Counted from the stretch's first letter, positions 24,516-38,345 are shown. The stretch: DNA of 64,000 nt from Pomacea canaliculata (GCF_003073045.1 NC_037593.1:23555868-23619867); one strand, 5' to 3'. Made by a program: numbers and translations. Notes: generated from the letters alone by a model not told the origin.

Positions 24516-25519
24516 GAATATTTTGCATGAACCATGTTGTATTTTTCTGCCAGGCCATGCTTTGACTAGAGAGACTGTGTTGGGAGTTGTATCCATTGTA
24601 TCCAGACTGAACCCCTTTTTACATGGATAACTAAACACTGTAGCCAGACGATCGGTTAGTCAGCATGAATCAGTCCAGTCCATTCCTCTTTGTTGTTCCA
24701 GGGAAGAGGATTAAAGTTTCCAAGAGAATGTTCTACTAAACCTCTAGCTCTTACTCGTCGGGTGTGCTATTTATAGTATAATACCATACTTTTTTACCCA
24801 TCTACAGCACACTTGCACCTAGACAACTTTGGAATCCATAAAAGAGCCTGCTGTTTTAGTCTTACCATATCTGCTCCATGTTTCACAAGTATTTTAATTT
24901 TAGATCTTAATGTGCACAAGACGACACAGTTCTCATTCACTAAATGTATAAGTGTAGATGTCTTTGATATGAACTGACACACAATACAACACGCAGACTG
25001 ACTCAGTTGAATGTTATTATAGCGCGTCGTTCGATCTTGTTAAGAACATGGCTTTTAACCATTTATTTTGTCCACTGATTCCGGCAGCTTGTGTTGCCCA
25101 CCTTTAGTGTAGACCTAGGTACAACGCAAACTTTATGATTTCTTTTCCCCACTTACAAGACGACACGCTGTAGAGGAATCGTGCTTTCCCACAGGAGTCT
25201 GATGTGTCAGTAGAAGCTTTGCACGCTTGTGGTAGGTAGGACTAAGTACTGACGGCATCTACCTTAATGTTTACATTAGTATGCTTCAAATAATGTTTTG
25301 TATACAATTTTGTTTGCACATAAAACTTAATCGGCGCGTTCACTAAAAAGCCAGACTACGGTCTTGGGACCTCGATAGCAATTCTCCGCCAACTGTCACA
25401 TGAATTATGCCCCTTGCTCACCTGTGACAGGTGCGACAGTGGAGGTACATACTACCTGTCACGTGACATTGTGACGACGGCCATATCAACTGTAAATCTG
25501 AAACCAGGAAACGTCAGAA
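24516..25519. other. Intergenic region upstream of the cholinesterase-like gene
   Basis: No coding exon is supported. The sequence is AT-rich at first. It then becomes mixed near 25000-25500, where the promoter and 5' UTR of the next gene should lie (ATG at 25520). No TATA box is obvious. Confidence 0.4.
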
Positions 25520-28500
25520 ATGGACTGGAAGAGAAGACCACCGGTACCCACTGCAATATTTCTGGTTCTCATGGTGGCACTGCATGTGGAAGCAATGCGG
25601 AGAGAAGACGGAGAGAAGATCACTATCGATGTGGGTGGCTACGGGTCGGTGACTGGGTACAGCTACCCGTCTCAGTACGAAGCCAAACCGTATTTGTGGA
25701 TCAACACTTTTCTGGGTATCCCTTATGCCAAGCGATTGAGTCAGTTCGGATCTCAGTGGAGGGAGAAATACCGCTTCATGGTGAGTGTGCAGTGATTGTG
25801 CAGTTGTGTTCTGTCGGCTTCCTGCATCGCCCACCTTTGTGTCTTCCTCAGCAATATATCAATAACTAATAACAGATTGACTGGCGGTGAACACATGGCT
25901 GCTGTGTTGTTGTTATTGTTTTTGGAGGAAGCACATGGTATGAATTTGGCTCATTCATTCATTCCATCACTGGTACCCTACGTTGTTGGGGTGCTTACTT
26001 GAACTGTTTATATTTGAATGATTATTCTTTCCCAACTTACCAATAGTTTTCCAACAAAATCAACCCATCATTATAAGAAACCTAACAGTGGTCACCAAAG
26101 GACAAATATGTGTGACACAAGCTTTTCATATGTAATAATAGATTGTTTAAAATAAAATTTGTAAATGTGCAGCCATTTCCAATCATTGAAAATGCAAAGT
26201 GAGCTGGCTTGCTGCACTTTCATTTTATTGAACCCAGAAAAGGCATCTGCAACTGAACCCAGTCCTGGTATGGAGAATGGGATGCAACATATTTTCGGCC
26301 ATCATGTCCACAGATGCCCTGGCTGCTGCGTGAAACCATTCCTGATTTCAACAACATGGATGAAGACTGCTTATATCTCAATGTGTATGCACCCAGGGTA
26401 AATACCTTTCTTACTGATATTCCACTGTTGGTAAACCTTTCAACAAATCATTGCATAAATTGTGAAAATGTATCAGTTGTACCTTTTAAATTTTGGTAAT
26501 AATATTTTTTACTTCGTGTCTTTTCAAAATGCTTATTATAATAATAATAGTCACATTTGTTTAGCTCCTTTCTCCACCAATATCAGGATTCAATGCACTT
26601 TACAGTAATAAGAGTGCACTGGTATAGTGTGCTTCCCTGTCAAAAAGACAAGCTCAGTGTACTGCATAGAAAGATCAAATAACAATGCTACGATAGCAGT
26701 TTCTCTTGGGAAGAACACATACAAAGATCAAACTAGGTGAAGAATACAGAATAGAAAAAGTCGTCTTTAAAGGGGAGGTCACACAAGTCAGTGATTTCAG
26801 ACTGGATCTAAATATAGTCATCTGTTCCATTGTTTCATGAAGGCATCCAAGTAAAAGTGTTGAAGCAGGAAAAAACCATTACATCACGTAAACAAGTATT
26901 TACAAAGCATTATCTGAATGCACAATAATTGTAAAAAAGAAATATTATCTCAAAAAGTCATTATGAGCCACACGCACACACTAACCTTTGGCAAATATTT
27001 ATGTGTATTGGTTTTACTAAAGTCAAGACAAACCAACAATGTTAGCACATTTTCCATGTACACTGAATGTGCTGTGCACAATAATAATAGTAATAATAAA
27101 GTACTTGTGATGTGTTTGATGTTTTCCAGATCAAGACAGAGACAACCCAGACTACAAAGTACCCAGTGCTAGTATTTTTTCATGGTGGTGGCTTTATTAT
27201 GGGGTCTGCACAGCAATTTCCTGGTCATTTTATTGCAGAGCGTCTCGTGGTAGTAGTGACAGTCAACTATCGTCTAAATGCCCTTGGTAACTCCTCTTCC
27301 TAGCATGCTATAGAGTTTAGGCCAGATGGCAAGAAATAAGAATTGGTGTAGAGTTTAAACAACTTTAGATAAGTAACTACACAAAAAATTAGGTATGGTT
27401 GATCAAGCTTAAAGTGTACAAAAAATATTATTCTATTGGGAATATCACTACAAAGTACAAATAATTTTACAGAAGGAAAAATAAATTACCTCAAATAAAT
27501 GCTTGTGAATTTTATGTGTCTGTTAAAGCATGCCTTTTTTTCCTTCCACAGGATTCCTGAGCACAGGTGATAGGTACTCATCAGGTAACTATGGCATGTT
27601 TGATCAGATCCAGCACTGCAGTTTATCAAGGAGAATATAGAATCTTTCCGTGGCAACTCAAAGAGCATCACTATAATGGGCCACAGCTCAGGTGCTGCCA
27701 GTGTTGGCCTTCACATGATTTCGCCTCGTAGTGAAAGTAAGTTATTTCTTTAAGTGCAGCGAGTGTTAACCTTAATCTTATTTCACTTTGCAGTGAAAGC
27801 ACTCATTACTTGAGGGCTGTTGAAGCTAAATTTTTCCAAAAGCTTGCTTACTAGAGCTTTGTTATCATTATGTGTACATTGACAATATTTAGTAGTGGAG
27901 GTAATTAGTTTCATATCATTGGATTATAATTTGAAACTGTAAACTTACACCCACAATGATGTTCCCAGCAGCTGTGAACAAGCAGTCTTTGGATTTCACA
28001 TTAAAAATTGCTAAAACTTTATTTAATGTCATAAAAATCATAAATATAAAATTGATATTACTCTGAAAGCTTAGCAATTTTCAGTCACATTTTAACTCTT
28101 TATAGGTTTATTAATGTATTTATTTATTAGTCTCTTTTGGGATCAATTCATGTTGAAAAATATTTTGCACTTAATTTATGTTTTTTTCTTAGATCTTTTT
28201 AATCAGGCCATTATGATGAGTGGCAGTGACCTCAGTGAGTGGGCAGTCATTTCACAAGCAGACTCTGTAGAATATTCCAAACGACTGGCTTTGGAGGTTG
28301 GATGTCCATCTGGTGACTCTCAAAGATTAGTGGATTGTTTGCGATACTCACGAAGTTTCAGTGAAATTGTGAATGCTTCTGCTAGAGTTGTAATGCTGGT
28401 AAGTTGTTCATTCTTTGCCTCACTATGTGCCAAAAAAACCTCTGTAGAGTTCCAAAACCTTAGTAAAATATTTATAAAGTTATTGGGCATTATAATATAC

Positions 28501-31500
28501 AACCTCATCTACCTTGACTAATTTAGTTAAATGCTTGTAGCTGAAAAATGAAAACAAAAGAAAAAAAGGGACTGCTTGGGCAATGATATGAAGACTATCC
28601 AGTAGCTTATTTACTCAATCATGAGGCATATCTGAACACTAAATGGTTATTTCTTGATCTCTCTCTTGTGGTTTTGAAAAGCTATATTTTTTCACATTTT
28701 TTAATTGCAGTTATAGGGCTTTTGTGTGATCAAGGAATAGTGGTGCGATTAACAATGTGTTTGCGGTAATGAGGTACAGCCATAGGGAAGAAACAACTTT
28801 GTTCTGCTCTCTATCATTGGTTCTAACGTAATTTGGTGCCATTTCACTTGACTAAGAATATCCATGAGAGATTTTTTGTGACAAAATGAAAGCAATTGCT
28901 TTACTAAAACTTTGTGAGTGTTGTGTTTTATTTTCCAGCCAGGAAGGGTTGGTAATCCCTGGGGCCCAGTGGTGGATGGGCAGTTAGTGGGCGTGGACAA
29001 AGCTTTCTTGACTGATAATCCTCTAAATATGCGTCGTCAGGGGAGATCAAAGAGGGTGAAACTAATGGCAGGATTGTCCATGGATGATGGATCCTATTTT
29101 ATTCGTAAGTGCTATAATATTTACTTCTTTATTTGTACTCTATAACATTTTCTTATATGTAAACATATTGAAATGGCAAAAAGAGTAATTAATTAATGAT
29201 GCTAGAATGAGTGTAAAACTCAATATGGTGTTGATCTGATGCAGACAGCATGGCTGTGGGGTTAAAACTTTTCCCTGACTAAGATTTTAATTATTTCATT
29301 TTATTGTAGATGTGGTCTGTTGCAAATTTTCTGATACCATGTTCTATGCATGGAAAGACTAGGTATAAACTCAACATTTTCTTCTTGAAATAGCTGTTCA
29401 TGCTATCATGTATTTTATATCAATAACTCAATAAGACAAAGTATAATGAAAATTGGTTCTATCTTAAAACATTATTTGATGCTGTTATTGTGTTTTAAAG
29501 ATCTGATTTCTTTCATTTGGAAGTAATTTTGAAATTTCAGCTAATCTGCCAAATCTGATAGATGGCATCACAACAGCAGAGTTTGACAACATCTTGCGCG
29601 AGTTCCTGGAATATCGAAATGTTGAGGATTTTAACAATGTCTTAAGTGCCCTCCAGTTTCAGTACACATACTGGCCAATTCCAAAGAATATCACTTATGT
29701 GAGGCAAGAAACGATTGAGGTGAGTGTCAGTCTCAGCAGAAATATTGGTTTGAGTGTGCTGTGCAGTTTGCTTTTGAAGAAGATCCAGTCCATCCTTTCT
29801 ATTTGTTGATCTGCAAGAAGTCCTTACAGTTTGCTTAAGTTTTTGTCCTTGGAATTAAAAAACAAAATTTACAAGAGAGTTGATTTTTTCATTTTGGTGA
29901 AATATTATCAGTTTGAAAGCACTTTTTCTTCATATTAAATTCTTTTTTTAATTTCTGAGCCATACTATAGTGCCAATTTCTTGAGGTATTTATTCACCTG
30001 TGCCGTTGGTTGATGTTAGGTAATGCTCACTGTGTGCAGATGATGTCAGATTATATTTTTGGCTCACCCATGAATGAGATGCTAGAATACCAAGTGCAGA
30101 TGGAAACAGTTTATTTCTATGTCTTCAAGTATCGCTCCTGGAATGCCTACTCACCCCCCTGGAGAGGTTAGTTGTATTTATCAGTGGGTTATTTGGAGAT
30201 GTGAGCTGTTATATGGATATCTAAGGTGGTTTATGGAGATGGTATAGTGTTTGGAGACATGATGTTTGTGCTTTATTATTATTTTCAGAAATCAAGTGTA
30301 AACAAATATATATAGCAATTTTTTGTAAATATGTCCAACTTGCTGCATTACAGAAACTGATCACCTTAATAAATGCTCCTCCATTATAGCCCTTGTATTA
30401 GTTATGATGATTTTCACATTTTAGATCAGTCCAATTTTACGGTGCATAGCAAACTTATCAGTGACAACATGCTGCTTGTTAAATAAGTTTTTATGTTTGT
30501 GTACATTAATGTTTTATGTGTGACAGGTGTGAGTCATGGAGAAGAGCTCCAGTATGTGTTTGGCTTTCCTTTTATCAACGAGACCTATATGAACTTAACG
30601 GGCATTTACCCTCGTCAGGAGTATGATTACCCCGATCGAAACATATCAGAGTACATGATCAGCATGTTAACCAACTTCACAGCCCGAGGGTACATGCTAA
30701 AATTATGCTTGTCTGTTTGTGTTCCTGTATTACAGAATGATGTAAATATTATCATCATTGCAGTTAATTGAATATTTTCCTGAGAAGGCAAAAGTAAGAT
30801 TTTAGTGACTATACTTGTACTGCTTAAGCAAAAGTAAGCCATGGAGTTCTCAAAGTTTTAAAAGTTAGTCATAGCTATTAACCCAACTTGTTGATTCAAG
30901 AAGTTTTTTATTACTTAACTAGTTACTATATTAACGAAGTATTTTCTGGTTTATGGACAGTGGTGCAAAAGCTGCTATGCTCTGATTGTTGGCACTTTAT
31001 TTCATAGAATCTAAAATAGGGCAGTTCATTCTTTCTTTCTCTCCTCACCAGCAATCCAACTCCTCGTGACTTCCCTATCATCAATTATCGAAATGCAACG
31101 TGGCTAGAATACAACCTTGTCAATCACAGTTTCCTCTCCATTACCAACAAATCTGAGAATGCAATCAACTACCGTCAGGTTGAGTTTGGATTCTGGAGGG
31201 AATATTTCCCTGTCATTTCAGGCAGAGGAAACTGTAAGTATAAGTCTGTTCAGAAAGCTTTAAAAAAAAAAATCTGTATAGTACGTGTACAGGCAGTACA
31301 ATAACAAACAGGCTTTTGTTTGTTTATTTGTAAATGTGCTCATTATGAAACATGGGCAAAATTCACATGCCATCTTGATAATCAGGTGTGTAAAATTAGA
31401 TTAACATGCCAGTTGAATATGTTCATGCTTAGCATTTTGAGCAAGCCCAAGGCCTAATGTCTAAAGTCATTAGAAGTCAAGGAAAGGATTACCAGGAATG

Positions 31501-32725
31501 TGATTTCACCCAGAAACCCACATTGGCATAGTGTCTCAGCTAGAGTCTATTCCTTTGTCGCAATATCTACCCTATATGAACTGCAGTTTCTCTGTAGCTG
31601 CCTTTTGGGTTATAAGGGCTTCAGGATGATTCGTACAAGCAGTGATATATTCCACTATTATTTGAGTGCCTGCGGGCATGGTGTAAATGTAAGCTGACAC
31701 CATTGAGTGCAGTTACAGTTGTCCAAACTTTAGCCAAATCCACACATTGCTAAATTTACACAACTACAATAAAAGAAAATTGAAGACATATTCTTTACCT
31801 TTCTATGGAATGATAAGATCAATAAAATCAGTAAGATCCTCATGATCTACAAGGTGGCGTAAGAACTTGTGTGTGGATGTGTATGTAACACTTGTCAGTC
31901 GTGAAAATTTGTTGGTTAAGGATATGACCTCTCAGTCAGTACCCAAATGAAATAATCTACTAGTTATTACAATTTATGTCTGTGGTAAACTATTTCTAAG
32001 TCAGGGTCATCACACTCCTCCTTTCTCCCTCCCCGCTCTCTGTTGTGAGTTCATGTGTATGAGTGGATATGCATATATCAGTATAGATGTGCAATTGGAT
32101 ATATATGAGTATATATATATGTATGTGTGAATGGATATGTATATAGGTGGATATGTACATATGTGAATGGATGTATATGTGTTTGAGGGATATGTATATG
32201 GGTGAATGTGTGTACAACTGGATTATCTGGATGTAAGTGTGCATCAGTGTGTATGTGTGAGTGGATGTATGTGCATGAGCAAGTGTGTGTATGTGCTTTT
32301 ATTAGCTAGTTGCTAGTACATTTAAGATAATGACAAAGCAATGGAAGCACTATCTGAATCCAACAAGCAACACAGTAAGAATCTTTAGCAAGCAAATTTG
32401 AGAAAGTGACATTCTTAAATTGAAATCAATATCTTTTCTTCTCCTTTTTTTAGTTGGATTTATCATTGCTGTATGTAATAACTGAACTAGATTCTTGCTT
32501 GATAACATGTCCAACTATTTCCCAAACTTTCAGAGGCATGTCCCTTAAAAATCATACTGTTTGTTTTCAGATTTAGATCAAGTAGAAACAAGCCAGCAGC
32601 CACTGACAGCAAGCGTGTATGAGATACTGACATATGCACTGGCAGCTGTTTCTGCTCTTCTTTTGGCAGTTGTTGTTATTGTGTGTTGTGTGCTAACGAG
32701 AAGGTCTAAACCAAGAAAATATTGA
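25520..32725 (+). CDS. Membrane-anchored cholinesterase-like (type-B carboxylesterase) protein
   Basis: Alpha/beta-hydrolase of the carboxylesterase-B/cholinesterase family, about 645 residues. Exons: 25520-25780, 26238-26397, 27130-27286, 27552-27736, 28193-28398, 28939-29104, 29541-29719, 30040-30166, 30527-30689, 31052-31233 and 32571-32725. A signal peptide ([12 protein letters not shown]) is followed by FLGIPYAK, then [11 protein letters not shown], the oxyanion-hole HGGGF, GHSSGA (nucleophile serine, near residue 238), MDDGSYF and GVSHGEE. Thus Ser and His of the triad are present and the acid is Asp where cholinesterases have Glu. Several N-glycosylation sites occur (NET, NLT, NIS, NFT, NAT, NHS). 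One membrane helix (about 20 residues around [13 protein letters not shown]) ends in a short basic tail. Exon 2 (26238-26265) and exon 4 (near 27613, before the nucleophile) each carry a one-base phase slip, probably assembly indels. It is either an active ectoenzyme or an adhesion protein of the neuroligin/gliotactin sort; the intact serine favours the former. Confidence 0.85.
26525..26840. repeat. Interspersed repeat with AAT-rich head in cholinesterase-like intron 2
   Basis: Begins 'attataataataatagtcacatttg', then 'ttagctcctttctccacc' and 'caatgcactttacagtaat'. This layout of AAT run, 'ttta(t)ag', and 'gcactttac' is shared with the repeats near 20090 and 37988 and common in animals. The 3' limit is a guess. 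Confidence 0.45.
32060..32290. repeat. Degenerate minisatellite in the last intron of the cholinesterase-like gene
   Basis: Imperfect repeats of a roughly 18-24 bp unit around 'gtgaatggatatgtatat' run across the interval, alternating TATG-rich and GTGAGTGGA-like pieces. Confidence 0.6.
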
Positions 32726-34486
32726 CTAGAACTATTTTCTCATTCACATCTTAGAGATGAAAGAAACTTGAATTCTACTAGTTCATGCTGAAATCATGTT
32801 GGTTCTTAAAATGGCATCATCAAAATACATAGCGGAAAATTCGACTATAAGGTGGAAAAACTGAAAGTTGTGGAGATAAATACTTGAAATGATGCTTGGA
32901 TTTTAAGTTCTCTGCCAGTTCATCTCAAATAGCTTTTTGGATGGTTAGTCTATAAATTAAAATGCAATATTTTTATACGTGGATGGATACATTACACAAG
33001 AACTATCCAAAAAGAGATTAAGAAGAAGAGCATCTAAGATATACAGCTTCAGAAATCCTGAAGGGACTTGATGTCAGCACAAGACGAAGATGATTCATGA
33101 CATTGTGCTTGTGGCTTCATCTAAGCAGAGCTCAGGAAGTGTAGATATCTTTTGTTTAAATTCATATACATATCAACCAAAAGCGAGCAGATGAGTGTGT
33201 CTTCAGTGTCTGTGGAGTAGTGTGTTGCAATAATGTTGTGGTTCAGTGCTAATGGTGAGTTCTTCCGTTTACTTTAGAAATGTTGAGCATGTGAAGATAT
33301 GGAGAGAGAGATCTTCTAGGTTATGCTGGACTTAAATTATAGATTTGCTCAAAGACTTACCTGTGCAAGAGAGCGTGAGAAAGAGAGAAAGTGTGTGTAG
33401 GCATGTACATGGATGCATGATTCTTATGAATTCCAAATTTGGAAACACATTTTTGTAACATCTCAACTGAATAATGTTAACAGGCCATTATTTTTTAAAT
33501 TCTTTTTTTTTTTCGGTTCCATATCATACTGTACATAAAAACAAATGAGTATGTAATGTGTCAAAATGAAAACAGTGAAAAAATGCCTGAGTGAGGATGC
33601 ACATGTGTGCACATGTATGCCTGCTGTCCTTGTTTCATTAAAAGACATTATCTGTTTCAAATAACAAATACGTTTTGAAAATACATTGTTTTTATGCTTG
33701 TTTTCAGAGTTAATCACCCTGGAAAATCTTATTGTGCGTAATATTCACTTTCACCCAAATAATCTTTCTCTATAATTAGAATTTCACTTACTCAGTTAAT
33801 TGTTTTCTTTTGCAGCGAGAGAGGCAAGATTGTTAACATTTTATATGTGTAGAATGGTGTACTTTTTTGCTTCTGAGATCCGTGTATTTCTATGACATTG
33901 CATATAGTATTTTGTACTTATTTATTTTTACTTATGTATATATTTACATTAGCATTTCTCAGTGAGAGATTCAAAGTATTTTAGCATATAAAGTATTTCA
34001 TTGGATAATGATCTGGCCTTATAGCACACCTCGTGTGTTACATGTGAAGTAAAATCTGGCTGGTACTGTTGCCTTAATCACTCATGACTTCCTTAGCCAC
34101 TAGAGAAGTGCATATGCCTATTGTGTATTTAAACACTCAGTCCTAGCCAGTGCTCTAGCCAGTTTTAATAAATCATAAAAGACTAAGCTAATTCTTTAAG
34201 GAATTTTTTTTTATTTTCTTTGCTTGAGTGAGGTTTGAACACTGTCCTAACCACCAATTGCAGTTAGTTTAACATTTGAAATTGTAATCAGCTACAACCA
34301 CTGTGATTAGTCATAGACATAAAGTTTTCAGGCATGAATTTTCTGACATTTTTTTGTTTTTGTATATTTAATAATATGTTTTGCAAAGTGAGGTGTTGCC
34401 TTTCTTGTGACTTGCCCAAAATCTGCACACGCTGCATGGCTGATAACAGTCTGTTGACATTGCACTTTAGAAATTTTGTAAATAAA
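32726..34486 (+). other. 3' UTR of the cholinesterase-like gene
   Basis: AT-rich non-coding DNA follows the stop at 32723-32725. The first convincing poly(A) signal is AATAAA at 34481-34486, after 'gaaattttgtaa', implying a 3' UTR of about 1.8 kb. No other gene is seen within it. Confidence 0.5.
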
Positions 34487-35277
34487 ATGTCTCTGATATG
34501 AGTGATGCTGCTTTCTTAAAAATATTAATTTTTGTTAGGTATCTGCAGCTTCTCCTATATAAAATACACATAAATGGAGCTAGGAATTTTAAAATGTTTA
34601 GAAAGTTGTGGTTTCTTTTTATGGTGGTATTATAATTTCACCCTTTACAATGCCATTTAATGAATGGTATCAATAGAAGACAATTATTTATATGTACTTA
34701 AGAAATTCATCTTGTGCACTACACACAAACACTGTATAAACACATGCATGTTCACTTAATTATTTATGCACACTTGTACACACACTCAGGGTTATAAACT
34801 ACTGCATAAAGTCATAAACATTTACTGCTAAATGATTAGGGGAGGTAAACTAGAAACAAGCTTAACATGGAAATATATTCTTCCAGACTATTCAACATGT
34901 AGAAGAGTGTTACTGAAAATTTATCAAATGCATGCAAAACATAAAATTGCTGTAACAGATGCAACAAAATGTTGTCGTTCACAACAGGAAGAGTAAGCAG
35001 ACTGCTACATTAATACAATGTACACATCCAACACAAGCAAAATATTGAAGCATGATTTAATGAGTGGTAGAAACCTGAGAGGAACCTTTACCACATAAAT
35101 AATTTGTTGGCTAAAATGCATTTAGCTCTAATCCACTATGATACAATATTTGCATACATGAAACCGATGACAATGTGAACATATCTGAATTTTGCTTGTC
35201 AAAAATTCCCTGCACTTGAGGAGCTAATGCTGGCCAAGATTTTCACCACATGTGAAAATCCTATGTGAATACAGTCT
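34487..35277. other. Intergenic, no gene seen
   Basis: AT-rich sequence between two genes that end toward each other. I see no exon, repeat family or structured element in it. Confidence 0.5.
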
Positions 35278-35283
35278 TTTATT
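35278..35283 (-). terminator. Poly(A) signal for the secreted-protein gene
   Basis: TTTATT on plus reads AATAAA on minus, about 420 bases after the stop at 35704-35702. Confidence 0.5.
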
Positions 35284-35701
35284 TGCACTCTATGGTATTA
35301 CCATTGAAAGATGCGATTACAAGCACACGAATTATGTAGATATTTACTAAATACCCCAGATTCTAAGATCCAATTGCCGATCTGAAATTTTAATGTGGAT
35401 TTGGCTCGCATGTTCGAGTAAACGCAGCCTAATACAGTGCCTGAACCTACATCTTGGTGTAAAAGACTTGCAGACATTCTGTGTCTGTACACTGGCATTG
35501 GGTATCGGGTGTCAGTAGGAGGGTGAGCTGGACGTGAACATTTACAAAACCAAGATGATGCTCTGAGAGCTTGCAATCTTGCTCCTTGTTCATTTAGGAG
35601 CGATTGTATGAAATAGTTTTAAATAAAAAAAACTTGTCCCCTTGATCCCCTCCTTTGCTCTAAGACACTATCTCCAGTTTTCCCTCCCAGCACGTGCAAT
35701 G

Positions 35702-36405
35702 TCACAACGACATCTGGAGCTTACGGTTGAACAAGGTGTTGGCAACAAACTGTTCAAACACTTGAAGATCCAGCCCCTGGCGAAACGGAAAGCCCCTTGC
35801 AATCAATGAGTCGATGTAAAGTTTGGCCATGTCTCTCGCTTCCTTCAGTGCCGTGATCATGGCCTCGGGTGAAAACTCCGGTACACTCTGGACAGGAGCA
35901 AGTTTGGTGGTGAAAATTTTGCCGTCTGCTTTCCTTGCCATGCCGGATCCGGCTGACCACGTGGCGGATCTGACTGGAATACAAAATGTAGGATGGTGAC
36001 AATCATTATGGTTGTATCCTTAGGAATAACAATTAAAAGGACTCTGGTCAAACGCACAGTAAGGCTGTGAGACAGAGTCAAGGTGTTTTGACCCCGTGAC
36101 AGTCCATGAATAAAGTAAAGCAAACCTAGTGAAAACTGTTTTGAGGCTGGTCAGGGGTCAGCATAACTTTTTAATTAAAAAGAAACGAAAAAAATGGCAA
36201 AGAAGGAAAACTGATGGGTTTGGGGACGGGACTGTCTGTATATATTATCCGTCCACTCTCGTGTTCTCTCACACAATCAACCGGGAGCTCATACACACAC
36301 TGCCTAATACTGCCGTGCAGGTGAAGTCTTGGTGATAAATATGCAACACTTACCGCCGTGGTAGCAAGCAAATAACAGCAAGGCCCCGAGCATCACGTGT
36401 TCCAT
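35702..36405 (-). CDS. Unrecognised small secreted protein, two exons
   Basis: Exon 1 is 36405-36354 and encodes MEHVMLGALLLFACYHG, a clear signal peptide. It ends in phase 1 at a strong gtaagt donor. Exon 2 is 35973-35702 after a good acceptor (tttgtattccag). The joined frame is 107 residues with no internal problem. The mature part has few cysteines and no dibasic-rich pattern. It includes SVPEFSPEAMITALKEARDM, probably helical, then KLYIDSLIARGFPFRQGLD and FEQFVANTLFNRKLQ. I do not recognise the family. It could be a small secreted helical protein, a precursor, or the first exons of a longer splice form (for example an N-terminal extension of an extracellular enzyme), since upstream or alternative exons cannot be excluded. 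Confidence 0.7.
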
Positions 36406-37980
36406 TTGGCAACAAGTCATCGTCTCGCTTATCCACTTCTCTCCTGGCTGCTTTATAACGATGTTCGATACCCACAGCAGCTCCTTTGTCGCACTCCCAC
36501 CTGCACATGTTCCACATATGAATTATATAGGTGCCATCCCGAGCACCAGGCTGATGTTTTTGTATTTATCAACATTTTCATGTCCACGTAACTGTCAGAA
36601 CTGAACTTGAACGAGTAACATTGTGACCTAGGGTATCAAGCTCATCATCCATTTAATTCTCCGCGTGGAGAAACAAGTACAATGTCTTCTGTGTTTTTGT
36701 CAGAACGAGAAGTGTGGTCTAGAATTTGTTATTAGACAAGCGGGACAAAAATGTTTAAAGTGATTAAGTATTGTTTAGCTGATCTGGGACAGCTGGGACA
36801 AAACTACAATGGATGAAGTGCTTCTTCCTGCGGTGTAAACATTCCAACCTTTTGCAGTAATTTATTTTCAAGAAATGTAGCAAATATGTTTTGGATGTTT
36901 AAACTGCAACTTAATGACAGGATGCAGAAGCAGGATAGTAGTTAATTAACTCACCTTGCGCTCTATACTATTTCACACACGTATTTCGAGATTAGAATTT
37001 ACCTGGTGTTCGTTCATGTTGAATGTAGAATCCAACTGTTGCGATTGTCATGACCTCGACATGTAGATATTACATTGTAATATTTCGTGTTCAATTTTCT
37101 TATTTCTTTACAGTTCATGCCATCCCCAGTGAAATGTATAGACACCGCCAGGCTGCTATAGAGGCTACATAGGCTCATATTAACCAGCAGCACAAAATTG
37201 TGTTACTGGACTGCTGACAGGCGATTTCCCAGTAACTACTAAACGAGGCAGATGTGTACAAAGTTTCCGGTTTAGTCGCATTCGTTGTTAGGGCTCGCCA
37301 AGACTAACAGAGGGGAACTTTCACAAGAGGCTAAGCGTTGGTCTCGGCAGACAGACAGCAGTCCACCTACACATGCCCGTGATATCAGAGCATTAAGATT
37401 CTCGGTCACTTGCTTCATTGCCGTGTTTACAGCAACATGAAACGAAAACACAATTTTTTTACATGCCAGTCATCTTCCTATACATCTACCCATTCATTCA
37501 TTTGTCCATTAACGGTTCCCTCTGACCCTGTTTTTGACGTTTACTGTGTGAGGGGCAGGGTAGGGCAGTGTGGGTGGGAGAGTTTGTGGTAGGGGGGTTG
37601 TAAGAGATAAAGAAAGAAAGAGAGCGCCCTCTAGTGTGTGCACGACATATACACGGAAGGATTTTTTTTAAACTCACTTGAGCTGAACAGAGATGTGATT
37701 CATAACAGTAGACAGAAGCATTTTGAGACATGCTTTCACGGATGCAGTCAGCCTGCGATAGGAACTCATAAAATGTGGAAGGAAGATAAGAAAACAAGTC
37801 TCTTTCTCCAACTTTGAAGACGTTCGTTGCCATCTCTATTTTTTTTTTCTTTTTCAAAGGCTTCCCACTTGCTGTAGAGTGAAAGGTTTCTCTGTCACTC
37901 AATGTCCTAGTGGCACTGTGCTGAATCTGACTGCGAAAATTGCTAACCCGAAAAGAAGCCTACATGATGTTGAGTTTAGG
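36406..37980. other. Intergenic, promoter side of the secreted-protein gene
   Basis: No exon is supported. Upstream sequence of the minus-strand gene should lie in the first few hundred bases. A 134-codon minus frame at 37498-37902 contains lysine and asparagine runs and no domain, and is not called. Confidence 0.4.
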
Positions 37981-37984
37981 AAAT

Positions 37985-38039
<55 letters not shown>

Positions 38040-38345
38040 AAAATTTGTAAAGAGCATGCTCACACTCCCAAGGTGCATGCTCTAAGCGCTTAAGAATAAG
38101 AACGAAACATGAACAGCATACGAGGGACAGGAAAACAAACAAATAACAAATGAACTATAAGAGAATAAACAACAGTACTAAACAAAGAATAAAATCAAAT
38201 ACAGAAAACACAAAGAGGAACCAAATAACAAGAGCAAGAGCTGAGAGTAACATGATATTGCAAAAGGAGAGAGTGTGACAAAGGACTATAGCATTATGGG
38301 AAAGGTTGTTAGGAATGTTTACGGAAGAGGTGTGTTATAAATAAT
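37985..38345 (+). repeat. Interspersed repeat with long (AAT)n head
   Basis: A run of about 17 AAT units (37987-38038) is followed by 'aaatttgtaaagagcatgct' and 'gcatgctctaagcgctta'. About 250 bases of A-rich sequence follow, ending near 'gaagaggtgtgttataa'. The motif 'aagcgcttaa' after an AAT run is a familiar layout of non-autonomous repeats in marine animals. No coding capacity; the family is not named. Confidence 0.55.
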
